This document shows positions 12,386 to 22,512 of a DNA stretch of 64,000 nucleotides, piece by piece. The notes under the pieces are model-generated. The model searched no databases, was not told the DNA's origin, and worked only from the letters and a program-made list of their open reading frames with translations. The DNA comes from Ambrosia x helenae (Eukaryota; Streptophyta; Magnoliopsida; Asterales; Asteraceae). A program made the position numbers and the translations under genes. Each line of letters starts with the position of its first letter. Position 1 is the stretch's first letter. The DNA lies in the NCBI GenBank assembly GCA_030844895.1, contig CM061233.1:57127468-57191467 (forward strand), given 5' to 3'.

Positions 12386-13060
12386 TAACCTAAATACTAC
12401 ACGATTACTGTAACAGAAGAGAGAGAAAGAGAGAGACGGAGAGAGAGAGAATCAGAGAAAGAGAAAAAGGACACAGAGAAAGAGATGGAGGAGACGGTTG
12501 ACGTTGAAGGCGACTCGGGTTACAATAAAGGAGGTGGAAGGCGGTGGCGGTCATGGAAGTAACGTTGTGGAAGGCGGAATACCACCATATAACGTTTCTT
12601 GATGAGATAATCGGAAGCCAGGCATCGATGGCTTTCTTCTTTTTAGTTCTGTCCTCAACCTGTTGGGGGTCGGTTGAAGGAGATGGTGGGTGTAGGGTGG
12701 TGGCATGGTGGGTTTCAGGTGGAGTTATGGTGGTGGGTTCGAAGTTGAAGGAGATTGTGGGTGTAGGGTGGTGGCGTGGTGGGTTTCATGTGGAGTTATG
12801 GTGGTGGATTCAGGTGGGTTCGAAGTTGAAGCTACTAATCACTCATTCTCTTGAAACTTTTAGATTTGAACCTGATTTTGTTCACGTTGATTCATACGTC
12901 AGATCTGAAAGTTGTGGTGCAATTGATAATATCAATCAACAGATTCAAACGTGGTAAGCTTATATCAAGCTCGTTTTCGAAAAAATTATGATTGTTGTTG
13001 TTGGTGAAGAGTTTGCACATGAAGAAGAAGACTAGAGAGAGAGGTAAGGGGTGGAGTGGG
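12386..13060 (+). other. MULE-1 interior, (GA)n leader and possible captured gene fragment
   Basis: A GA-rich tract (about 12415-12485) precedes an ATG at 12485 that opens a short Glu/Gly-rich frame (MEETVDVEGDSG). Downstream is a GGTGG-rich stretch with an internal duplication of about 85 bp (12695-12745 against 12765-12815). The layout looks like a leader and first exon of a host gene carried by a MULE, but I recognise no protein family. The open frame 12544-12957 is Gly/Val-rich low complexity and probably not a real product. Confidence 0.35.
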
Positions 13061-13065
13061 GTAAG

Positions 13066-15588
13066 TGTAACACCCCAACCGATGGCGGAAACATCGAGGT
13101 GTCACGTAGTGACGATTGTTCAATAGCACATGGACTAAATTGTAAATATTAATAGCAAATAACTTCCATTATTCAAAACGAAATACAAAGAGTCTTAATA
13201 GAAATCTCAAACATAAATAATAAATGTTCAACTTTTATTTAAGCACTAGATCTAGCCTAAGCGTGAAAAGCATGCAAGATCAAACTTCACCTGAAACATG
13301 TACAAAATAATTTGTCAACACATATAATGCATTGGTGAGTATATCCATTTTCGTTCAAACAGTAATTTGCAATTTATGTGCCTTGATGTTTGTAATATGT
13401 AAAAGGGTCAAAATCAAACCTCACATCGTTCAATAATCGTTCACACATCGTTCAAGAAAAACCATAACAATGACCAAGGACTTAACTCGTTCACGTAAGT
13501 CAACCAAGGGATATAACTCGTAGTACTACTCATTGTTAGGTGCGGCCCAAAGGTTAATGATTTTGACAAATCGTTCATACAATTCACACAAAACATATCA
13601 AAGAGCACATTGCTTTGTAAATAATATACTTAAGTTTAATAATAATGGTACATGAATCACCCCAAAAGAATAAATAGTAAAAAAGGAAAAGATATACTCA
13701 CAGTTTCGCTAAATATAAACTCCACAAAAGTTCGTCGTAAAAGATTTAGAATTCTGAAAAACTCAACCTATATATGATAGAATACTAATGAGGAAATAAC
13801 TTAAAAGTCTAAGGCAACCAAAATCTAAGGCATTGGGTTTACTAGACTTGTGTAGGGAAGATGAATTTTTAATAATAATTTGAACAATAATTTTGAAATA
13901 AATATATCATGATTAATGAAATAAGCGACTAAAACACTTATGTATCCCACACTTAGAAACATTTTCTATTTTATAGAAAAATATCTACGAAATAGATTTT
14001 ATGATTTATATTTAATTAAATAATTCATTATATCTAATTTAAATATAACTAGAATAAATAATACGAGATATCATCCAAAAATGATATTTTTATGAAAAAT
14101 AATTATTTTATGATGTGAAATGCTGAAAATAATATTTCCATAATTTCTTTCAATTTATTTGCATTTAAAACATATTTAATAAGCTTAAATAGTGTTTTAA
14201 TGATTAAAAATAGTAAAAATAACCAAAAATAATTATTTTCTAAGAAATTTCATTTTATTTCAGTTTATTATACATAAAAATAAATCTCCAGAAAATTTGA
14301 GGTTAAAATCACTTAAAATGAATTTTTAATCATTTAATTATGATTAAAACAATTTAAATTAAGAAAAATAGAAAAACAATGTATTTTTTCAGAAAATAAA
14401 AATAGGATAATTTTCTTTAATGTGTCAAGATGTTTCCCCTAAATTTTTATAATTTTTGGGGTAAAAATGAATTTTCTAGAAATATTATAAGGTTTTAACT
14501 AATATATATTTATATAATTATTGATTTGATAGAACAAATAAAAATAAAAGGAGCAAAAAAAAGAAAAATATCGTGGATAGTGGGGGTTGAACCCGAGTCA
14601 GTTGGTTCCCGACACAACCACACAACCACTAGGCCACTACACAACTTTGTAATCAAATCTCAAAAAAAAAAATATTTAAACTACACCTACACTTCATCTT
14701 CTTCCCCAAATCACAACCCTAACCCTAGATTTTTAAGACTTTCAATTCGTAATGGTTAGACCCTGAATCAAGAGGGCTTTTAAAGAACATGATTAAAGAA
14801 GCAAAATGGCACCAAAAACATGTACTCACAATGTGTAAATCGCTCGAAAACGAAGCTTTAAGCCCGCGCACAAAAACCACGAATTGGAGCCTCTTTGCAC
14901 GTTTTTACTTGGGTTTTTTTAGTGGGTTTCGAAGGGGATGAGCACAGGAAACTAATGATACATTTAATTTATATAATGGACTTGTAAAAGTGCGTTTCTT
15001 CAAGCTTTTATGTTTTCCGGCGGTTACTACTCTAATACGGTTTCAATAGTGTGTTTTAACGCGTTTTTGACCTTATTTAAGAGGGGAATTCAAGGGATTT
15101 GAAGGAAGAAACGTAAACATATAATTAATTTTGAGTGAAAACGCCAAAAAAACACAAAAAAGACTCGCTGGAGTGGGGTTTTCCGGCTGCCGGAAAACTG
15201 CTAGAGTACCAGTTCGATTTTTTTTTTAGCTTTGAAACATGAAAATTTTGATCCCTCTAGTTAGTTTGGTTAGTTTAGTCCCTTAACTTCTTATAAAACT
15301 TAACCAAGATTAAATATTTCTAACCAAAAACTTTTTAACACTTTAAAAATATTTTTTTTTCATCTTTTATAAATTTTACCAATATTTTAAGTTTTTATTC
15401 CTTTTTTTTCGTAAAACTTGACGTTTTCCTACATCCCTCGACAAGTTTATTTGAAGTTTTATAATAAAACGTATATAAATAAGACTTAACGAATAATGCA
15501 ACATAAGTTTTATTTGAAATTCCAAAAGATCGTAATATGAGGACTAAAATGAAATTACGATAAAATTAGAAAACACGCAAATGTTACA
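13066..15588 (-). mobile_element. Solo LTR of a Ty3/gypsy-type retrotransposon
   Basis: Begins TGTAACACCCCAACC and ends GTTACA, with an exact 5-bp target duplication GTAAG at 13061-13065 and 15589-15593. Its first 70 bases are the reverse complement of the 3' end of the LTR at 47958-49409 (CCATCGGTTGGGGTG), so it belongs to a related family in the opposite orientation. No primer-binding site or coding domain lies inside, which fits unequal LTR recombination leaving a solo LTR. Length is 2523 bp, longer than the 1452-bp relative. It lies inside MULE-1. Confidence 0.85.
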
Positions 15589-15746
15589 GTAAGGTTGATA
15601 TTTTAGGAAAAATAAAAGATTTTTTTATTTAAATTTTAATTTGCATGTAAAAAGACAAAACTGCCCCTGACTTAACGACATTTTTTAATTGAGTTAGTGA
15701 AAAGGACGAAAATAGCAAAAAAAATCCAAACCTCAAGTGTTGAATT

Positions 15747-15779
<33 letters not shown>

Positions 15780-15948
15780 TTTTTTTACTAAATTGACAAA
15801 CTAGACCAAACCTCAGGGACGAATTTGGCTATTAACTCTAATATCATGTGTCGCTACAAGAATTACTCTCATTCGTTTATACCTTACACTAATTTTAATT
15901 TAAATATTAATTTAAGTAGATTATACCCAGGAGTGTCCCAGTGTTGAC

Positions 15949-16440
15949 AAATCTAATATGACACATCAACTTTACATATGAAATACTGAAATAGACTGGT
16001 GCACTTTACATTTACATGCAAGAAAGCTTCGTGTTGCACCTAACTTAAAACAATTAACAATGTATAACTCCAATGTTAACACATAACCTAAAATAATGTA
16101 TAACTCCATTGTTAACACTTAATATTAAACAATGTATAATTCTAATGTTAGCATCTAACCTAAAACAATGTTCAACTCTAATATTAATACCTAACCTAAA
16201 ACAATGTACAACTCCAATGCTAACACCTAACCTAAAACAATGTATAACTCCAATGTAATTATAATATTAACACCTATCCTAAAGGCTAAAAAAATGTACA
16301 ACTATAACATAGTAATATTGATACCTAACCTAAAACAATGTACAACTCTAATATTAACACTTATCATAAATAAGACTAAAAAATGTATAACTCTAATATT
16401 AATATTCAATACATAAAACAATCTATAAATCCAACGCCAA
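15949..16440. repeat. Minisatellite of about 35-45 bp units (CACCTAACCTAAAACAATGT)
   Basis: Roughly ten degenerate units, each CCTAACCTAAAACAATGTA followed by CAACTCYAATRTTAA. The lead-in AATCTAATATGACACATCAA is shared with 767 onward, so the same repeat occurs twice in the window. It is probably a subterminal part of a dispersed element; the other end was not found. Confidence 0.7.
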
Positions 16441-16588
16441 CACCTAATACTTCAACATGAAGAACCACTAAAAACATAAGTCAAGACTCACAACCAAAAT
16501 ACAATAAGTAAACGAATTCATAAACAGTAACCCATATGACATAAAAACACTATTCACCACACGATCAAACACAACCCCACCAAACAAA

Positions 16589-16855
16589 TCAAAGAAAACA
16601 CAAACCGATGAATACCCATTTTTTTATTATCTTTAAACTTTCAAACTTTATTAATATTGGCTCTTTCGGTGACCAGAGATCCAACTCCGACAACCCTTTA
16701 GCCGTCATATTATCCGCATTGTAACCCAATAACCCGACCACCGGCATTAAATATAAAAAACCGGGTAACGGATAATAAACGTCCGACCAATTACCCAAAT
16801 TATGATAGACCAAAATAACTCTCTTAGCATAAGGATTCGCAACTCCAAATCAAAT
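16589..16855 (-). pseudogene. DUF2921-like membrane protein fragment
   Basis: The minus strand reads FGVANPYAKRVILVYHNLGN, then WSDVYYPLPGFLYLMPVVGL, LGYNADNMTAKGLSELDLWS and KEPILIKFESLK. This resembles part of plant DUF2921 proteins, from memory of the family. Only about 80 residues are present, with no start and no further exons nearby, so it reads as a captured or decayed gene piece. It could instead be part of an unrecognised repeat protein. Confidence 0.4.
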
Positions 16856-16961
16856 TAAAAAAAGAAAAGAAAAGAAAAGAAGAAGAAGCATGAATCTGTA
16901 GTGGGCACAAACTTCAAAGCAAGAAAAGAAACAATATATCACCTGTTTATCTTTAGATTTA

Positions 16962-17216
16962 GTTTTCGCCGCTGATGTTTCACCGCCTCTGGAAACCTCT
17001 CTGCTGTCTCCTCTCCAACCGTTGGTAATCAACGTCACAACTCCTCCGTCGTCGTTTCCCCTGTTTCCTACTACAAATGCAAGAGTTGAACCGAATCCTT
17101 CCACACCGGTTCAAAACCGATATAGTAATAACTCTGCATTGGTTTCACTTGGTGTTGGAATTGGCATTGGCGGTGCGGTTGTGCTCATGTTTGTTGTTAT
17201 GTTCATTGTGTGGTAG
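16962..17216 (+). pseudogene. Proline/serine-rich ectodomain plus one membrane helix (PERK-like fragment)
   Basis: One plus-strand frame runs from about 16962 (FAADVSPPLETSLLSPLQP) through a Pro/Ser/Thr-rich stretch and SALVSLGVGIGIGGAVVLMF to a stop at 17216, just after the hydrophobic segment. The layout (Pro-rich extracellular part, Gly-rich entry to a membrane helix) is that of proline-rich extensin-like receptor kinases, but no kinase domain follows. No convincing start is visible. It is likely a truncated gene fragment, head-to-head with the fragment at 16589-16855. Confidence 0.4.
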
Positions 17217-18540
17217 AATAAACGGAGAAAGAGAGATGGTTTAAAGGTTAGGGTTGTGCTCGTGTTTGTTGATGTGTTCGTTAGGGTTTAAAGGTTTGTG
17301 TGTGGCTGCAGGAGGGGATGAGGAGAGAGTGAGTGTTTAGGGTTTGAGATTGGGAAGAAATGTTTTAAACGGGATGAGTTTTTTTTTTTTTTTTTTAATT
17401 CCTACTGTCACATGGCACACTCAAATGGGAGGTTGGCCTCTTTGAATGTCATGTAACATTTTTAGTTTTGATTTATTATTATATATAGATATAGATGTCT
17501 ATAACCTTCGTTTTAATGATCTTTTACTGTATATGAAAATCGTTTATAAAATGTGTCTCTTTCTTATGTTTCCCTACTCTTATTTTTATCTCTCCTGTTA
17601 GATAAAAAATTTAAATCCTCATCTTTCTCATCTTTCTCTTTTCCTTGAATCTTAATTTTTCTAGTCCTTTCTTATTTACTTAATATTTCTTTTCTCAATT
17701 ATTTATTTTATTTTTTTTCACTTATTAATAAAAATTTAATATTTTATTAATGTAACTCCGTGAAATACACACGTTTGAAACCTAATAATAAGTAAAATAA
17801 AAAACAAAGTAAAATGTACATCAAACTTCATTTTAGTTTTGAATCTTCTGGCAAAACTAAAGGGGAAGAGATGTGATTGAAAACCACCGCTCCTCCGCCG
17901 TCACCTCTACCCTTCCTTTTCTTCACCCACACCTTTTCTCACTTCCAATATAATCAACCTCCTCCATTCTTAACTTTCCTTACATTTACTAACAAACGTC
18001 GTCGTTTTGCTCTCATCCCCCAACTTCTTGTTTCACAAACCAAATAATTGTTTCAAAACTTGTTTTTTTAACCATCAACCACATTTATATCCAAACAATC
18101 ACACTGTGTCTGCAATCTGTCTTAGCAAATTTTCTTAATCCCTGTAACGGCATTTTGGGTTTTCAAAATCGAAACCGGTTTCCATTCGACCCCTTGCGTC
18201 TTCATTCGACCCTTTCCTTCCTTCGTCCGAACCCCTGTTGAGTTTTGATTCGACCCCTTGTGAATTTTTGGTTCGACCCGTGTTGGATTTCTCGTCTCCT
18301 TTCGACCCTCATGTTTCAGTCGTGTTCCTGTTTTCTATAATTGTGTTGCCTTATATTTTAATAGTAATAATATTCTATAATATTCTATTTTTATTATTTA
18401 GTTTTTATTATTATATATTAATAAATGATAATGATAATATATTACCTAGAATAATAATAATTCAAATAATAATACATTTAACTCCTCCAAATCCGGCTCA
18501 CCCAAGTCTCTCGACCCATTCGCCATTGCTGCTTTGTTTA
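17217..18540. other. Spacer and probable leader of the downstream retroelement; TTCGACCC cluster at 18187-18310
   Basis: AT-rich DNA with a poly(T) run at about 17380-17397. From about 17870 it becomes C/T-rich, like a leader. Six copies of TTCGACCC (one written TTCGTCCGA) occur between 18187 and 18310 at irregular 15-35-bp spacing. The cluster lies just upstream of the retroelement ORF, so it may be its 5' untranslated region. No gene is seen. Confidence 0.4.
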
Positions 18541-18559
18541 TAAGCGTGCACCGCCAAAA

Positions 18560-21500
18560 CCAATGCCTTCTTCTCGAAGGCGTCGTCAGCATTCTAGTAT
18601 TGTGGCCGGTCCTTGCATTACTGATGCAACACAGCCGTGCCCCTTTAAAATTTTTCACTCGTGTAAATTTGGTATTTCAAGCAGCGCCCGGCTGCTTGCC
18701 ACCTAAAACGCGACCATTTAGGGTGGGATGATGGAAGGGATATTCTGCGGGGCGCAATTTCTGAGGATCTAGACCTTTTTGGGGAGTTAGGGGGAGCCTT
18801 GAGGGGTATTAATCAGTGGTTATGCGCACGGTGCATGTCCCTGCATGCTCTCAGCAGGGGCTGTCATCACGAAGACGGTGTCGGGAAGTTCTCCCAAGCT
18901 ACCAATAGTGTCGATGACTTCATTGTGGGGATCCCTAAGCCCTGCCCACCGGTATCCCAAAATGTTCTTAATCCTGAGCACGGTGGGAGGGTAGCTGTAG
19001 ATATTAGCCTTCTGGAACAACTTTTCGCTATGCCAATAGCGACTGTCAAAAGCATTCCGTCTTCCTATCGGATGGCGTTTGCCCAGGCGTTAACGGTGAC
19101 CCTGCGCAGAGTTGTGGCCGCCCTGGTTCTATTGAGGCATGGGTTAAGTTGTTGTTGTTGTCTCGTTGCACCCTACGTGTTATACGACCGTCCTCTAGGC
19201 AAGAGCGGCGGTCTGGGAACCGCAAGTCCTTACAGTGCAGCAGTATCATGCAGGCTTTAGCTATTTGGAAAGACGGGGCTGGGATAGAGGAACTCGCCCT
19301 CCAACTTCTTAACCAATCAGACGAAGGGTCAGTTAGGGCGTTCAGTGCCCAACCTAACTTAGATAACAGGGCCAATATAAAGCAGTGTCTGCGAAAGGTT
19401 GCTGATGGCCATTTCACGGCCGCAGTTAAGGTTTTATGTTCCTCCGGGGTTGCCCCAGTTGGGGATTCCACCTTGAAGGACCTTATCGATAAACACCCCA
19501 TCACCGAACCCCCTACATTGCCTAATGTCTTACCGACTGAGGATGCCCTTCAGGTTGATCCTGATTGTGTGTTAGGGAGTATTAAATCCTTCCCTAAAGG
19601 GACTTCGTGTGGGAGGGATGGCCTCAGAGCTCAACATATTTTGGGTGCCCTTTGTGGGCAAGGGGCCTCGCCACCCTCTGATTTACTTTTGGCGATCACT
19701 GAAGTGGTTAACATTTTGTTAGGGGGGCTTTGCCCAAAAATCCTTGCAGAGTTTATCGCATCTGCCCCCTTAACTCCATTGCTCAAGCCCGATAACGGAA
19801 TTAGGCCTATTGCTGTTGGAGCCATTTGGAGAAGGTTAGTCTCTAAAGTCGCGATGCGTAAAGTTGGGAAAGCGATGGCGGCATACTTAGGTGATTATCA
19901 ATTTGGGGTGGGGGTCCCCAACGGGGCAGAGGCTATTCTCCACAGCGCAAATAGTTTTTTGAATGCGTTCCATGAGGACGGATCCCTGGCCATGCTCACG
20001 GTTGACTTTTCGAATGCCTTCAACTTGGTCGATAGGACGATTCTCCTACGGGAAGTGAGCGTCCGATGCCCATCCATCTACCATTGGGTTCAATTCATAT
20101 ATGCCCAACCTGCTAGGCTTTATGTGGGGGATTCTTGTATTGGGGCCTCCACTGGGGTCCAACAGGGAGACCCATTGGGGCCGCTTCTCTTTGCTCTTGT
20201 TCTACACCCGTTGGTCCGGCGGCTAGAAGAGTGTTGCTCCCTTCCATTTCATGCTTGGTACCTCGACGATGGCACTATTATGGGAGAGGCCAAAGAAGTG
20301 GCTAAGGCTTTTAATATTATTCGAGATGAGGGGCCGAATCTAGGCCTTACGCTTAATATTAAGAAATGTGAAATTTTTTGGCCGTCATGCAATGGGGAAA
20401 AAGTGAAGCCTGATTTATTTCCTAGCGATATCGGGAGACCAGAGGGAGGTGTGAAGCTCCTGGGGGGTGCTGTTAGTCGGGACGGGGGATATATTAGATC
20501 CTTGGGTACTAAAAGGGCTCGTCGGGCAGTGGATCTGATGGTTTCTCTGCAGTAATTGGGGGACCCCCAAAGTGAACTTTTGCTGCTCCGTTCTTGTATG
20601 GGTGTTGCTAAACTGTTGTTTGGCCTTCGAACATGTCAACCAGCCTTTGCTGATGAGGTCGTATCCATTTTCGACAAAGAGCTTCGTGAAGCGGTCGAAG
20701 ATATTGTAGTTTGTGGGGGCCGTTCTTTGGGGATCTTCAATGGCGGTTAGCGTCTCTACCAATACGGTTGGGAGGTCTTGGCGTGTGTTCGGCAGAGGAC
20801 GTGTCTGCATATGCTTTTGTGGCCTCTAGAGTGCAGTCATGGGGACTGCAAGACCACATCTTACGAAACAGCAGGATTGTGGGGATGGACTTGGATTATG
20901 AGATTGCCTTGGACAACGTTCGCAGCTCTCTTCCTGATTTAGATTTGGGTGGTTTTATGGATAAGGACACCGCCCCAAAAAACCTCAAAAGTTCTTGGTG
21001 AGTGCGTTTAACTATAAAACCCCTCAGACTATGGGAGATAAGTTTGCCATGACTGCGCGTCAGAAAGCGGTGTTTGAATGCCTCAAAGTAGCGCATGCTC
21101 AATATTTCTTGGTTGTCCTTCCTATTAGGGGGCTTGGGCAACACATGTTAGCTGTTGAATACCGGGCTATCCTTAAATACAGGCTCATGATTCCCATGTT
21201 CGCAGTTGATGAGTCGTGTCCAGTTTGCAAAAAAGCATGTTTAGATAAGTTTGGGGAACATGCCCTTCACTGTAAGGAGCTGCTCGGATTTAAATATAGA
21301 CATGATTTGGTCAGGGATGTTTTATGGGACGTCTTGCGAAGGGCAGGGATTTCGGCTAGAAAAGAAGCCCCAGTTAACTTTTTGACCGACCCCCTAGAAG
21401 GGCGGTCTACCCTAAGGCCTGCAGATGTCCTCGTGTTCGGGTGGGCACAAGGCAAACATGCGTGCGTTGATCTCACAGGAAGGTCTCCGTTGGTGGGACT

Positions 21501-21850
21501 TCGAGATTCGGGATTTGTGGCAGGGCAAGCAGCCTTGAGAGCAGAATCCCAGAAAGTTGTCAAACATGAAGCTGCCTGTCTAGAGAACCAACACGTTTTT
21601 GTGCCATTTGCTTTTGACACATTTGGAGGTCTAGCCCCCGAGGCAATCCGGTTCTTAAAAAGAGTTCAAAAGGTTGTGCAGAGCAACTCTCTAGCGACGA
21701 AGGACCTAAGTTTTATTTTTAATAGAGTAGGTTTTTCTATTCAAAAGGGGGTAGCGGCGCAACTTGTGGGCCGCTTACCTGCCTCCCACTTGTAAGAGTT
21801 ATTGCTTTTATCTTGCATTATGAATTTCTTATATGAAAAAAATAAATAAA
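18560..21850 (+). pseudogene. Non-LTR retroelement ORF: reverse transcriptase with restriction-like endonuclease C terminus, disrupted
   Basis: Reads as one protein broken by frameshifts and stops. N-terminal Cys/His pieces are visible at 18560-18900 (LCARCMSLHALSRGCHHEDG). There is a frame change near 19116-19122. The main reverse transcriptase block is 19149-20555: motif A LTVDFSNAFNLVDR, motif B STGVQQGDPLGPLLFAL, and motif C YLDDGTIMG (LDD instead of the common ADD). A TAA at 20553-20555 and a shift near 20711-20750 follow. The C-terminal part 20995-21795 has CPVC..C...GEHALHC, then KYRHDLVRDVL and RPADVLVFGW with VDLTGRSPL, the arrangement of a CCHC plus PD-(D/E)xK restriction-like endonuclease. 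The element ends in an A-rich tail about 21833-21853. No RNase H or APE domain is seen. It is not functional as it stands. Confidence 0.75.
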
Positions 21851-21934
21851 TAACAATATTGTTTATGTTTTTTTCACTTCATTTTTAAAGAAATATATTG
21901 ACTACTGTGTTTGTTAACCGATTGCATTATCGTT

Positions 21935-21990
21935 ATTGAACCCGTGTAAGACACGGGTTTCCCGTACAATACACAGGTTTTTAAAAGATA
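21935..21990. repeat. Short hairpin like a decayed Helitron 3' end
   Basis: AACCCGTG-TAAG-ACACGGGTT forms an 8-9-bp stem followed by TTCCCGTACA, similar to the subterminal hairpin of plant Helitrons. The expected CTAG is not found after it. Recorded as a possible remnant only. Confidence 0.3.
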
Positions 21991-22003
21991 TTACTTTTTT
22001 TTA

Positions 22004-22433
22004 GGAATAATGGAAATAAATAATCCCAACTATTGACTATTGGCCAATAACAGTCCTAACTACGAAAATCACCAATATTGGTCCCAACTTTCGACATATT
22101 GGAAACCAACGGACCCAAACTAACGGAGGCTAACTCCGTTAGTGTGATGCTGACGTGGCATGCCACGTAGGATGCCACGTAGGATCATTTTGCCACGTGG
22201 CATGCCACGTAGGATGCCACATAGGATTATTTTTGCTACGTGGCATGCCACGTAGGATCATCTTGCCACCTAAGCATGCCACGTCAGCATCACACTAACG
22301 GAGTTAGCCTCCGTTAGTTTGGGTCCGTTGGTTTCCAATATGTCGAAAGTTGGGACCAATATTGGTGATTTTCGTAGTTGGGACTGTTATTGGCCAATAG
22401 TCAATAGTTGGGATTATTTATTTCCATTTTTCC
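22004..22433. mobile_element. Palindromic MULE-type MITE inserted in the LINE poly(A) tail
   Basis: The left arm from GGAATAATGGAAATAAATAA and the right arm ending TTATTTATTTCCATTTTTCC are near-perfect inverted repeats of about 170 bp. Between them are tandem TGCCACGTAGGATCATTT-like units, themselves partly palindromic. The flanks are a 9-bp duplication TTTTTTTTA at 21995-22003 and 22434-22442. TIR length and a 9-bp duplication fit a Mutator-like MITE, although the duplication is low complexity. Folded as single-stranded RNA or DNA it would form a hairpin over almost its whole length. Confidence 0.88.
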
Positions 22434-22512
22434 TTTTTTTTAAAGGCAAATTTCATTAAAACAACACAACAAGGGGACTCCCAAGACGGGAACCCCAAAG
22501 ACAAGGATTGCA

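Larger units (their letters stand above)
9908..15839. mobile_element. MULE-1: Mutator-like transposon with long TIRs, filled with nested insertions
   Basis: The left end (GGAGTTAATAGGCAAATTCG) and the right end, read on the minus strand (AGAGTTAATAGCCAAATTCG), form terminal inverted repeats of about 170 bp (9908-10080 and about 15665-15839). They stay alignable through CTAACTCAATTAAA and the poly(A)/poly(T) tracts. An 8-bp duplication AATATCAT flanks it at 9900-9907 and 15840-15847 (9 bp with one mismatch), the length expected for Mutator-like elements. No transposase is visible, so it is non-autonomous. The original element was only about 1.5 kb; the rest is a Helitron remnant (10327-12170) with an inner hAT MITE, a 210-bp duplication and a 2.5-kb solo LTR (13066-15588). 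Confidence 0.85.

Noticed and set aside
12544..12957. 137-codon Gly/Val/Trp-rich ORF as a gene
   Set aside because: Built from GGTGG low-complexity repeats with an internal duplication; no family or splice structure recognised.
14575..14645. tRNA-like words (GGTTGAACCCGAGTC...)
   Set aside because: No cloverleaf could be built, and it lies inside a solo LTR; similar phrases occur in other repeats near 1740 and 7370.
18560..21850. rDNA-targeted R2 element
   Set aside because: No 28S rDNA sequence on either side; the insertion target is unknown.
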